Positions 1 to 8,202 of a stretch of 64,000 bases of DNA are shown here, piece after piece. A program made the translations under genes and the position numbers. Origin of the DNA: Streptomyces hoynatensis (lineage in GTDB: Bacteria > Actinomycetota > Actinomycetes > Streptomycetales > Streptomycetaceae); the NCBI RefSeq assembly GCF_003626535.1, contig NZ_RBAL01000001.1, positions 62,001-126,000 on the forward strand. The letters are read 5' to 3'. The notes beneath the pieces are model-generated. The model saw only the letters and a list, made by a program, of their open reading frames with translations, did not search any database and was not told the DNA's origin. Each line of letters opens with the position of its first letter. Position 1 is the first letter of the stretch.

Positions 1-1
1 C

Positions 2-1960
2 CCCGGCGGCGTCGCCGGGCTCGCCGAACGGGTTCACGGGAGCCTGGACAAGGGGGACGCGTTCCTCAACCAGCGGGCGCTCGGCCGGGCGAGCCTCGCC
101 ATGACCCAGCTGTCCGCATACGGGCTGACCGGGGATCGTGCGCTCCTCGACGAGGCGATCGCCGAACTGGAGCGCGCCACGGCGGAACTCGCCGAGGAGG
201 GCAGCGACCCGATCCGCGGCGACGTGCCATGGGAGCTGGCGCGCGCCTACGCGGCGCGGGCGGGGGACGGCGACCTGGCGCGGGCCGCCGCCGCCGGGCT
301 GGACTCGCTGCGCCTCGTCGCCGACGACGTCCTCATGCAACTGGGGGCCGAGCACGCGCTCCAGGCGGCGCAGGCCGGGGCCAGCCGGGGGCTTCGGATC
401 GCCGCCTGGGCGCTGGGCGTGGGGCTCCTGCCCCAGGCGGTGACGGCCCTGGAGGCGGGGCGCGCCCTGGTGTTACGGGCCGCCGGGGCCGCGGCCGGCG
501 TCCCGGAGCGGCTGGAGGCCCTCGGGCAGCGCGCGCTCGCCGAGGAGTGGCGCCGGGCCGCGCCCCGGTCCCCGGGCGCAGCGGACGCCCCGGGCCCGTT
601 CGACCGGGAGCACCTCATCCCCAGCACGCTGCGCCGCCGCGCCCTCGACGCCCTCGGAGCGGAACGCGGGGACCTGCTTGCGGTGCCAGACCTGCCCACG
701 CTGACGGCGGCCCTGGAGTCCGGCGGCGCCGACGCGCTCGTCTACCTGATCCCCGGGCAGGGGAAGGCGGACGGGGCCGCGCTGATCCTGGGCCGGGCGG
801 CGGGCCCGGCGCGAGCGGAGGATGCGGCCGGTGCGGCACGTGCGGGGGCCGACGCGGGCGCCGTGCTGCGGCTGCCCGGGCTGTCGCAGGCCGGCCGGGA
901 ACCCCTGGAGCGTTGGCTGAACGCCGCCGCGGACCGCGCCGCCGACCGGCCGCGGTGGGAGGCGGCCCTCGACGCCCTGTGTGACTGGGCGGGCCGGGCC
1001 GTGGTGGGGCCGTTGCTGCGGCGGATCGGGCGCGCCCTGGGACCGGTGCCTGGGCCGTACCGCCTCGTCCTCGTCCCCTGCGGCAACCTCGGCGTGGTGC
1101 CCTGGCACGCCGCCCGGCTCCCGCAGGGCGGCTACGCCGTGGAGCGGGCCGTCTTCACCTACGCCGCCTCGGGGGCGCAGTTCGCCGGGGCGGCGGCCCG
1201 GAAGCGGACGCCACCCGCCGGGCGGGCCGTCCTCGTGGCCGACCCCTCGCTCAGCCTGCTGTGGGCGGCCGAGGAGGTGACCGCCCTGCGCCGCGCCTTC
1301 TACCCGCAGGCCCGGCTGTACGGGGACTTCCCGGACGACCCTTCGCTGCCGGTGCGGGGGCGGGGCACGCCGGAGGAGGTGCTGGCCGTGCTGCCTGGCG
1401 CGCCGCGCCAAGGCGAGGCCGCCTCCCTGCTGCACATCGCCTCGCACGGCTCGGCCGGCGCGCGGCCCACGGTCTCCGCCCTCGACCTGACCGGGCCGCT
1501 GACCGTGGCGCGGGTCCTGGATCGGGCGGGCGGCCCCAGGCCGGGGGAGCGGGGGCCGCTGGTCGTGCTCAGCGCCTGCGAGACCGATCTCAGCACCCGC
1601 GACCACGACGAGGCGCTCACCCTCACCACGGCCTTCGTGGCCCGCGGCGCCACGGACGCGGTCGGCTCCCGGTGGATGACCGAGGACAGCGGCTCGGCCC
1701 TGCTGATGGCGGTCTTCCACCACCACCTGTCCTTCGGCGGGCTGGCGCCCCCGGACGCGCTGCGCGCCGCCCAGCTGTGGATGCTCGACCCCGCCCGCAC
1801 GCCCCCGCCCTGCCTGGAGGGCCACCTGCGGCGCGAGGCGCTGCGGCCGCACCTCGAACGGCCGCGCGTCTGGGCCCCGTTCATCCACCAGGGCAACCCC
1901 GCGCCCGCCGGGCCAGGGGCCACCCCCGCGGGCGGCGGCCCCGGCGGCGGCCGGCCGTAG
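2..1960 (+). CDS. CHAT-domain (caspase-like) protease, 5' end outside window
   Basis: The frame is open to the left edge, so the true start lies upstream; at least 652 residues are visible. The N-terminal part is alpha-helical and TPR-like. The C-terminal part is a CHAT domain of the caspase/separase fold: the catalytic His is in HIASHG (bases 1432-1449) and the catalytic Cys in LSACET (about 1570-1585), followed by the typical GATDAVGSRWMTEDS segment. CHAT proteases usually cleave partner proteins after being triggered by a repeat or sensor region. A TTA codon at 473-475 suggests bldA-dependent translation. The gene ends at a strong hairpin shared with the convergent genes at 2023-4926. The substrate is unknown. 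The family call is secure; a role in defence or in development is inference. Confidence 0.9.
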   Translation, partial: PGGVAGLAERVHGSLDKGDAFLNQRALGRASLAMTQLSAYGLTGDRALLDEAIAELERATAELAEEGSDPIRGDVPWELARAYAARAGDGDLARAAAAGLDSLRLVADDVLMQLGAEHALQAAQAGASRGLRIAAWALGVGLLPQAVTALEAGRALVLRAAGAAAGVPERLEALGQRALAEEWRRAAPRSPGAADAPGPFDREHLIPSTLRRRALDALGAERGDLLAVPDLPTLTAALESGGADALVYLIPGQGKADGAALILGRAAGPARAEDAAGAARAGADAGAVLRLPGLSQAGREPLERWLNAAADRAADRPRWEAALDALCDWAGRAVVGPLLRRIGRALGPVPGPYRLVLVPCGNLGVVPWHAARLPQGGYAVERAVFTYAASGAQFAGAAARKRTPPAGRAVLVADPSLSLLWAAEEVTALRRAFYPQARLYGDFPDDPSLPVRGRGTPEEVLAVLPGAPRQGEAASLLHIASHGSAGARPTVSALDLTGPLTVARVLDRAGGPRPGERGPLVVLSACETDLSTRDHDEALTLTTAFVARGATDAVGSRWMTEDSGSALLMAVFHHHLSFGGLAPPDALRAAQLWMLDPARTPPPCLEGHLRREALRPHLERPRVWAPFIHQGNPAPAGPGATPAGGGPGGGRP

Positions 1961-1972
1961 CCCCGCGCGCCC

Positions 1973-2012
1973 GGGGGCGGCGTCCCGGCGCCGTGGCCGG
2001 GACGCCGCCCCC
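1973..2012. terminator. Bidirectional terminator between convergent genes
   Basis: A perfect 17-bp stem (1973-1989 with 1996-2012) encloses the 6-nt loop GCCGTG. It lies between the CHAT gene stop and the stop of the minus-strand gene at 2023, so it can serve both strands. There is no U-tract, as is common in streptomycetes. Confidence 0.75.
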
Positions 2013-2022
2013 CGCGGCCCCC

Positions 2023-3642
2023 TCAGCACAGCACGCGGAATCCGGCCTCCTCGCCCAGCGTCGTCAGGGACCTGCACCCGGGCGCGCCGTCCGCGTCGCT
2101 GCCGCCGAACCCCTGGGCCCGCTGCTCGGCGGCGTACGCGGCCCGCGTGGCGGTGCCGAAGTGCCCGGTGGCGCCGGTCGGCAGGTGGCGCCCGCGGGCC
2201 AGGAGCGCCCGCTGCACCGTGCGGACCTCCTCGTTGGTCTTCCCGAACTGCACGTTGGCCAGGCGCACGAGGGGCTGCTCCCCCTCCCACACCAGGGCGG
2301 GGTCCGGGTTCGGGCAGGCCGGCAGGAGCCGGAGCACGAACGCCGCGAGCAGCACCGTGGACGGCGGCGTGGTGCTCACCGCCCGGTCGGCCGGTGCGGC
2401 CGGCGTGGGCTCGGGCGGGACGGGCTCCGGCGCCTCGGCGGCCGCGAACTCGTGGGCGCCCACGACCCGCTGCCAGCGCCTGACGCCCTCGGCGAGCACG
2501 TCGGGCGCCGGGGCGTGGCCCTCCTCGGGCGCCGCGCGGAGGACCAGGGTGGCGAAGGCCGGATCGAGGAAGCCGAGCCCGGTGGGCCGCTCCTGCCCGC
2601 CCGCCCCGGGCCCCTCGCCGCCCCCGGGCTCCACGCCGCCGCCTGGACCCTGGCCGCCCCCCGCGGGGGAGGGGGCGCAGACCACGCGCAGCGAGCGGAC
2701 CAGCACCACGGATTCCACGTAGGCCGGGCACCGCCCGGACGGCGGGTCGGCCCCGTCGCTCAGCGGCTGTGCCCCCGCCGGGAAGCGCCAGGCCCGTGAG
2801 CGGAACATGGCCGGGTCGAGCCACGGGCGGACCACGTCGACCAGGGCGTACTCGAAGGAGAGCGACTCGATGCGGGCTGCGGTCTCCGGCAACTCGGCCG
2901 CGTCGATGCTCAGTTGGGACCACGGCTGGTCGAGGATCCCGGCCGGGGCGAAGCCCGTGGGCGCGTACCTGCTGCCGTCGAGCCCGGTGGCCCAGTCCGC
3001 GGAGCCCGGGCCGGGGTCGAACTGGGTCCGGTACCCGGCCCACACCTGCCCCGGGTCCTTGTCGCCCAGCGTGTCGAGGTCGAGCAGCGCGGCCTCGACC
3101 TCCGCCCGCCTTCCCTCGACGCGCCACCGCTGCAACGCCGCGTCGCGGGCCTGCCGCAGGGCGGGCTCCCGGTCGGTGCCCTCCCCCGCGGCGAGCGCGG
3201 CCTGGGCGGCGAGGGCGGCGTGCCGGGTGCTCTGGTAGTCCAGGTACACCCGGGAGGGCACCCGCCGCCCCTGCGCGAACCGGTAGAGCAGGCTCAGCGC
3301 GGCGGAGTACCGTCCCTGCTCCTCTGCGCTGAGGGTCGTGGCCGCCAACTCGGCGCCCAGCACGTCCCGGTAGACGTCCCACAGGTGCTCGGTCCCCGCC
3401 CGGGACCAGACCGGCGCGGCCAGCGGAACCCGGTTGACCAGCTCCGCGAACTCCGCCGCGGCCCTGGCCTGTTCCGCCGTCGCCGGGCCCGCCCCCGCGA
3501 AGCCGAGCGCCTCGGCGTCGTACCCGGTGACCAGGGCGGGCACGCTGACCACCGTGCCCTCCGCCGCGAGGGCCCGGCGCAGCCGCGCGGCCACGGCGGC
3601 GACCGCGCCGGCGTCGACGCCCTGGGGCTGAATCTCCGGCAT
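2023..3642 (-). CDS. Unknown protein with RPW-motif domain and C-terminal peptidoglycan-binding-like domain
   Basis: This 539-residue protein has no signal peptide that I can see. Residues 1-200 are mostly helical. Residues 255-320 contain FEYALVDVVRPWLDPAMF and then YVESVVLVRSLRVV, which line up with FGLSYKMTQAQIIRPWFYPEFF and YPMQAVFVRDVTIRS in the upstream neighbour, so the two proteins share a domain. A Gly/Pro-rich insert spans about 325-352. Residues 465-539 resemble a PG_binding_1 fold (EEVRTVQRALLARGRHL, then ATGHFGTATRAAYAAEQ). The gene starts 15 bp after the stop of the gene at 3658-4926, so the two form an operon. The start codon is ATG with a weak upstream purine run. No function is assigned; cell-wall association is an inference from the C-terminal domain. 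Confidence 0.75.
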   Translation of the reverse strand: MPEIQPQGVDAGAVAAVAARLRRALAAEGTVVSVPALVTGYDAEALGFAGAGPATAEQARAAAEFAELVNRVPLAAPVWSRAGTEHLWDVYRDVLGAELAATTLSAEEQGRYSAALSLLYRFAQGRRVPSRVYLDYQSTRHAALAAQAALAAGEGTDREPALRQARDAALQRWRVEGRRAEVEAALLDLDTLGDKDPGQVWAGYRTQFDPGPGSADWATGLDGSRYAPTGFAPAGILDQPWSQLSIDAAELPETAARIESLSFEYALVDVVRPWLDPAMFRSRAWRFPAGAQPLSDGADPPSGRCPAYVESVVLVRSLRVVCAPSPAGGGQGPGGGVEPGGGEGPGAGGQERPTGLGFLDPAFATLVLRAAPEEGHAPAPDVLAEGVRRWQRVVGAHEFAAAEAPEPVPPEPTPAAPADRAVSTTPPSTVLLAAFVLRLLPACPNPDPALVWEGEQPLVRLANVQFGKTNEEVRTVQRALLARGRHLPTGATGHFGTATRAAYAAEQRAQGFGGSDADGAPGCRSLTTLGEEAGFRVLC

Positions 3643-3657
3643 GGACGGGCCCCTGCG

Positions 3658-4926
3658 TCAGACGAAGTCGCCCTCGGGAATGTCGGGCAGCGGGTCCGGG
3701 GTCTTGCCGAGCAGGTGGTTCACGAAGGCGATGACCTGCATGCCCGGCACCTTGATCGCGGCGCCGTCGTCCTCGGCGTGGAAGTGGTCCCCGCTCTCCG
3801 TGTGCCCGTAGCTGCCGCTGAGCGTGAACGGCCCCCAGCCGACCCGGGCGTCGGCCCCGAACTGGCTGGCGTACTGGTGGTACGCCTGCTGGAAGCCGGC
3901 GGACCTGATGGTGACGTCGCGCACGAACACCGCCTGCATCGGATAGCCGACGAACATGCCCTCGGGGGGCCGGGCGCCGTCCGAGGGCATCTTGTCGAAG
4001 GTCCAGCCCTCGCCCTTGCGCAGCGTCCAGCCGCGGTTGATGAAGAACTCGGGGTAGAACCAGGGCCGGATGATCTGCGCCTGCGTCATCTTGTAGGAGA
4101 GCCCGAAGTCCTCGATCTGGAAGCTCGTGTCATAGGTGGTGGAGGTTTCGGTGGCATCCCCGCCGGCGTGCCAGAAGCCCCACCAGACGTCGCCGCCGAC
4201 GCTCCACGAGGTGGTCTCGCTGTGCGTCGTGGTGTCCACCATCGAGTGGTGCATGCCGTACTCGGTCCAGCCGGCGGCCGTCGCGAAGTCACCGGGCGCC
4301 ACCGTCGTGTAGTAGAACCGCTGGCCGGGGGCCACCGCGTTGGCCAGCGCGTCGTTGTAGAACCGCTTGAGGTTCTCCTTCCACAGCAGCAGCGACTTCT
4401 CGGTCGTCTGGGCGATGTACGCCTGAATCTGGTCCACGTCGTTCCGGTAGCCGTCGGACGTCCAGGCGTCCTCCGCCGCCTTCACCTGCATGAGATACAG
4501 CTGCGCGTTGGCCGACCAGTCCGCGACCGCGGCCACCCCCTGCGGGCCGGTGGCGGCCGTGGCTGCCACCCTCTTGTTGTTGTAGGTGGTCTGGGCCGCG
4601 ATGTACTCCTGCATCTTCTGCGTGTAGGCCTTCATCATGGGCGAGGCCTCGGTGACCTCCTTCTCCTGGTCCGTGACGAGGTCCTTCACTTTGCGGGTGG
4701 TGCGCAGCAGCCCACGGAAACGCTCCGCCTCGGTCGCCGCCGCCCCCGTGGCGTCGACCAGCAGGGTGGCGCCCAGGCCGGACAGGTTGAGGGCGTCCTG
4801 CACCGGGTCGATCTTGTTCCCGACGCCGATGGTCACATTGCCCAGCTTGTTCAGGTACATGTGGTTCACGCGGCCTTCGAGCCGCTCGGAAAAGAACGGA
4901 AAGGCACTGCGCACGGAACTCCGCAT
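3658..4926 (-). CDS. Unknown protein: degenerate lysozyme-like N-terminus plus beta-rich RPW domain
   Basis: The ATG at 4926 is chosen because AAGGAGGAG lies about 7 nt upstream; longer readings lack a site. The product is 422 residues. Residues 14-37 match the GH24 (T4-type) lysozyme signature with exact spacing: E17-G18, Y24, G29, T32-I-G-V-G36. The position of the catalytic Asp is N26 and the usual His after GxG is N37, so muramidase activity is doubtful. Residues 80-195 are helical and may form a coiled coil. Residues 225-275 alternate polar and hydrophobic residues and are rich in Thr, Ser and Trp, as in amphipathic beta hairpins. The RPW motif (IIRPWFYPEFF, about 285-295) is shared with the downstream gene. 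No signal peptide is seen. A membrane-active effector role is only a hypothesis. Confidence 0.75.
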   Translation of the reverse strand: MRSSVRSAFPFFSERLEGRVNHMYLNKLGNVTIGVGNKIDPVQDALNLSGLGATLLVDATGAAATEAERFRGLLRTTRKVKDLVTDQEKEVTEASPMMKAYTQKMQEYIAAQTTYNNKRVAATAATGPQGVAAVADWSANAQLYLMQVKAAEDAWTSDGYRNDVDQIQAYIAQTTEKSLLLWKENLKRFYNDALANAVAPGQRFYYTTVAPGDFATAAGWTEYGMHHSMVDTTTHSETTSWSVGGDVWWGFWHAGGDATETSTTYDTSFQIEDFGLSYKMTQAQIIRPWFYPEFFINRGWTLRKGEGWTFDKMPSDGARPPEGMFVGYPMQAVFVRDVTIRSAGFQQAYHQYASQFGADARVGWGPFTLSGSYGHTESGDHFHAEDDGAAIKVPGMQVIAFVNHLLGKTPDPLPDIPEGDFV

Positions 4927-5124
4927 ATGCGCTCCTCCTTGTGCTCCGGCCGCGCGGCCGACGGCCCGGGGAACGTCGGGAACGTCCGCTCCGGCCGCCC
5001 ACCGGCTCCCAGTCTGCGAGCACCCGCCCGCCGCCGCATCCGCGAGCCGGGGACCGCGAGCCGGGACCGGGGGCCGCGCGGCGCGGGCGGCGATCCGGTG
5101 CGGCGCGCGCCGCGGATACCGGGA

Positions 5125-5457
5125 CCGGTCCTCACCGCGTGGATCGAGGCGGGGCCGCAGACCGCGCACCTGCGGCTGGCCCCCTACCTCGCGCGCATGG
5201 CCGACCGCGGTCTGCTGCTGCTCGACGACCCGGAGCGCGCCGCCGACCATTTCAACCTGCTCACCGTGGTCAACGTGAACCAGCGCACCTTCCACGGCGC
5301 GATCCCGCTGCCCCCTCGGCAGGTGACGGAGCTGGTCACCAGCGGGGTCGGCGCCTTCCTGCGGCTGTACGCGGCCCCGCGGACCGGCGCGCCCGTGCCT
5401 CAGGAGGCCACCTCGACGCCGAAGTCCCGCACCAGCGGCTCGAGTCCGCCGGCGTAG
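5125..5457 (+). pseudogene. Orphan C-terminal fragment of a TetR-family regulator
   Basis: In this frame the translation contains AWIEAGPQTAHLRLA, then ARMADRGLLLLDDPERAADHF and PPRQVTELVTSGVGAFL. This is the pattern of TetR ligand-binding C-terminal domains (a DP-ERAA-F helix and a final helix ending the protein). No in-frame start with a ribosome site and no helix-turn-helix precede it; the upstream part of the same frame is antisense to the gene at 3658-4926. I therefore read it as a decayed remnant. The rest of the 4927-5572 gap holds nothing that I recognise. Confidence 0.55.
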
Positions 5458-5572
5458 CCCTTCCCACCCACCACGAAATCCCAGTCCCCGCGGGACCTGC
5501 GCCCCAAGGGGCGGCCCCCGTTGCGGGGGAACGTCCGGGCCGCGGCCGGGGGTGTCTTTCGGGGCCGATGGC

Positions 5573-6460
5573 TCAGCTGCCGTCGCCGGGGGTGAAGGCG
5601 GTGATCGTCGGGGTGTCGCCCGAGACCGGCACCTCGCCCTGGTCCCAGGGCACGGCCAGGGCGATGGCCGTCTCCGGCGGCGTGATCCACAGGTACGCGG
5701 GCACCGCGGTCTCGGCCCCGCTGATCTCGGGGTTCGCGAAGGAGAGCCCCGCCCAGGCGCTCTCGCCCGGGGCCAGGGTCACCCGGCTCGGGTCGGCGGT
5801 CCTGTCGCGTTCCGGGTCGGGGCCCAACTGCCGGCCCGAGCCGTCCACGAAGGCCACCCCGGGGTAGCCGTACAGGGCGCAGCTCTCGTCCCAGTCGTTG
5901 GTGACCACGACGGCGAAGTGCGAGTTCCCCGCGCCCGGCTGGTTCCTGCCGACGGAGGCGCTCATCTCGGAGGCGGGGCAGGTGATCTCGCCGTCGCCGC
6001 CGTCGGCCGTGCCCTCCGTGGCACCCTCCGCGGCCCCGGAGTCCTGCCCCCCGTCCCCCTGGGCCCCGTCCTGCTCCGTCCCGTCCCCGGACCCCTCCGC
6101 CGCGGAATCCTCCCCCGGCGACTGCTCGCCCCCCGCCCCTTCCGGCGCCGAACCACCGCCGGGGGAACCGTCCTTGGTCGAGCCGTCCTGGTCGCCGGCG
6201 ACCGGCTCCGCCGTGCCGGACAGGGCCTCGGGCTCTCCCGCGCCGCCCTCTCCGCAGGCGCCGAGCAGCAGGCCAAGGGCGGCGACGCCCGAGGCCAGCG
6301 CGATCCGGCGGGTACGGGAGGGGCGGGCCCGGAAGGGGCGGGGGGCGCGGGGTGTACGGGAGGTGCGGGGGCGCGTGCGGGGGGCGCCCTCGGGGCCCGG
6401 GCCCGTTCCGCCGCCCGTCCCGCCGTCCGCTTCGCCGCCGGGGGAGACCGCCCCGGCCAT
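5573..6460 (-). CDS. DUF4232-type secreted lipoprotein
   Basis: The ATG at 6460 has AAGGAG about 10 nt upstream and gives 295 residues. An Arg-rich n-region leads to a hydrophobic stretch and the lipobox LLLGAC, so the protein should be lipid-anchored on the outer face of the membrane. A long Gly/Ser/Asp/Glu-rich spacer follows (about residues 85-165). The C-terminal 130 residues look like DUF4232: CPASEMSASVG near its start, a second Cys in SCALYGYPGVAFVDG, then VTLAPGESAWAGLSF. DUF4232 proteins are common in actinomycetes and have no known activity. The gene lies 274 bp downstream of the kinase gene on the same strand. The longer frame reading back to 6661 is rejected because it runs through low-complexity sequence without a ribosome site. 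Confidence 0.8.
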   Translation of the reverse strand: MAGAVSPGGEADGGTGGGTGPGPEGAPRTRPRTSRTPRAPRPFRARPSRTRRIALASGVAALGLLLGACGEGGAGEPEALSGTAEPVAGDQDGSTKDGSPGGGSAPEGAGGEQSPGEDSAAEGSGDGTEQDGAQGDGGQDSGAAEGATEGTADGGDGEITCPASEMSASVGRNQPGAGNSHFAVVVTNDWDESCALYGYPGVAFVDGSGRQLGPDPERDRTADPSRVTLAPGESAWAGLSFANPEISGAETAVPAYLWITPPETAIALAVPWDQGEVPVSGDTPTITAFTPGDGS

Positions 6461-6483
6461 GTGCGCGACGCTCCTTGCCAACG

Positions 6484-6582
6484 GCCCCGCCGTCCGCGCC
6501 GCCGCCCGTCCCGCCATCCGTATCGCCGCCTGTCCCGCCATCGGTGCCCCCATCTGTGCCTTCGGTGCCGCCCGTCGGTGCT
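6484..6582. repeat. Degenerate GC-rich short tandem repeat
   Basis: Imperfect 9-12-bp units built on CCGCCCGTCCCGCC and CATCGGTGCC fill most of the leader between the kinase gene and the lipoprotein gene. Read from the minus strand they give Asp-Gly-Gly-Thr-like runs in one frame, which makes spurious open frames. No function is seen. Confidence 0.5.
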
Positions 6583-6734
6583 TGCGCGTCACGCGGGTCG
6601 ACCGCGCGTTCCACGACGGCACGTGTCGCTGTGTCGCCGGGTCCGATGCGCGGCGGCGCACGGAAGTTCGCGAGGAGGGCGGGGAATGTGTCCCCGGCCC
6701 GGCCGCGCGGATCGGAGCGCCGTGGCAGGCCCCC

Positions 6735-8156
6735 TCACCGCGCGACGTCCAGGGAGGACAGGATGCGATCCGTTGCGTCGCTCCCGCCCGACTGCCTGAT
6801 CTGCACGTACACCTGCGGCTCTTCGCCCTCCTCCGGCGCGAGGGCGGCCTCCGTGAGGGTCCCGCCCTCGCCCGGGCAGGAACTCCACCTGCGGACCGTG
6901 CCGCGCCAGTTCGCCCCCGCGTGCTCCCGGCTCCCGTCGTAGTGGCAGTCCTCGTGGGCCAAGGCGGCGACCTCGGCGGCCACGTCGCCGTCCTGCTCGC
7001 TGAGGCCGACGAAGAGGCCGTTGACGGGGGAGCCGAGGTCCTGCCAGGCGGAGAGGTCGTCCGCGATGGCGAAGCCCGGCTCCGTTCCTGCCGCGAGCCC
7101 GAGGGCCTCCGGGTCCCAGCCGGAGTCGCGCAGCTGACCCGCCCACTGCGCGGGCACCTCGGCGGAAACCCGTCCCGTGGCGTCCCGCACCAGGCGGGTG
7201 CCCCCGCCGCCGTCCTGGTGCCCCACCGCCCAGGCGGTGACCGTCCCCGCCGCCGCGGCGGCCAGGCCGGCCGCTGCGGCGGCGAGCAGCAGCGGCCGGG
7301 GGCGGCGCCTGGAGGCGGCCGCGGGCGGCGCGGGCCGGTCCGCGGGACCCTCCGCGAGCCGATCCGCGAGCCGGTCGAGTTCCCCGGCGAGGTCCTTCGC
7401 GGTGGGCCAGCGCCGCTCCCGGTCGGGTTCCATGGCGCGCAGCAGCGCCCGCTGTACGTCCTGGGGCAGTCCCGGCCGCAGTTCCGCGGGGCGAACGACC
7501 TTCCCGGGCGATCCCGGAACCGCGCCGGTGACCAGGTGGTAGCCGAGGGCGCCCAGGCTGTAGACGTCGGCCCTGGCGTCGATGCCCATGCCGGGTTCCG
7601 CCTGTTCCGGCGGCTGGTAGCCGGCGGAGCCCGCGGCCATGGTCAGGCCGGAGGCGTGGGCCAGGCTCTTGGCCAGGCCGAGGTCGGCAAGCAGCACCCG
7701 GTGGGGCCCGCCCTCCGCGTCCGGGGAGGTGCGCAGCAGCACGTTGGAGGGCTTGATGTCCCGGTGCACGATGCCGGCGGCGTGGAGGGCGGCCGCCCCG
7801 CGGGCGGCGCGGGCGGTCAGGCGCAGCGCCTCCGCAAGGGGCAGCGGCCCGTGCGCCAGCCGGTCTTCGAGGCTGCCCGCGTCGGCGTATTCCATGACGA
7901 AGTAGGGCCGTCCGTCGGGGAGTTCACCGATGTCGAAGACCTGGATCACCCGGTTGGAGTCGGCCTGCCGCAGCAGGCGTGCCTCGGCGAGGAAGCGTTC
8001 CCTGATGTCCAGCCGGTCGATCCAGTTCTCGGCCATCACCTTCACGGCGACCGGGGCCGCGAGCACCTCGTCGTGCGCGAGCCAGACGGTCCCGAAGGCG
8101 CCGGCCCCCAGGCGCCGGTCCACTCGGTAACGCCCGATCTGCTCGCCTCGCTCCAT
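6735..8156 (-). CDS. Transmembrane Ser/Thr protein kinase (PknB type)
   Basis: This is a 473-residue Hanks-type kinase. It has the Gly-rich loop LGAGAFGTVW, the ATP-binding Lys in VAVKVM, the catalytic loop HRDIKPSNVL, DLG in place of DFG (ADLGLAKSL), and PPEQAE in place of APE. A juxtamembrane Arg-rich linker leads to one membrane segment (about residues 290-315). An extracellular domain of about 150 residues follows, with two Cys (EDCHYDG and SSCPGEGG) that may pair. The ATG at 8156 starts directly on the kinase fold; no clear ribosome site is visible. Only 46 bp separate it from the divergent sigma-factor start at 8203, so both promoters must overlap or sit inside a gene. The ligand and substrates are unknown. 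Confidence 0.9.
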   Translation of the reverse strand: MERGEQIGRYRVDRRLGAGAFGTVWLAHDEVLAAPVAVKVMAENWIDRLDIRERFLAEARLLRQADSNRVIQVFDIGELPDGRPYFVMEYADAGSLEDRLAHGPLPLAEALRLTARAARGAAALHAAGIVHRDIKPSNVLLRTSPDAEGGPHRVLLADLGLAKSLAHASGLTMAAGSAGYQPPEQAEPGMGIDARADVYSLGALGYHLVTGAVPGSPGKVVRPAELRPGLPQDVQRALLRAMEPDRERRWPTAKDLAGELDRLADRLAEGPADRPAPPAAASRRRPRPLLLAAAAAGLAAAAAGTVTAWAVGHQDGGGGTRLVRDATGRVSAEVPAQWAGQLRDSGWDPEALGLAAGTEPGFAIADDLSAWQDLGSPVNGLFVGLSEQDGDVAAEVAALAHEDCHYDGSREHAGANWRGTVRRWSSCPGEGGTLTEAALAPEEGEEPQVYVQIRQSGGSDATDRILSSLDVAR

Positions 8157-8202
8157 GTCACTATCATGCCGTCCGGACCCGAAGCCCCCGAAGGGAGTAC
8201 CG

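Noticed and set aside
473..3382. A 969-codon open frame on the minus strand across the CHAT gene and its neighbour
   Set aside because: It is antisense to the CHAT gene and out of frame with the gene at 2023-3642, rich in Arg/Gly/Pro, and has no ribosome site. It is a by-product of GC bias.
2914..5457. Long plus-strand frame ending in the TetR-like segment, as one large gene
   Set aside because: Most of it is antisense to the two RPW-domain genes. Only the last part (from about 5125) resembles a protein family.
6461..6661. N-terminal extension of the DUF4232 lipoprotein
   Set aside because: The extension would bury the lipoprotein signal 118 residues deep, runs through short tandem repeats and lacks a ribosome site.
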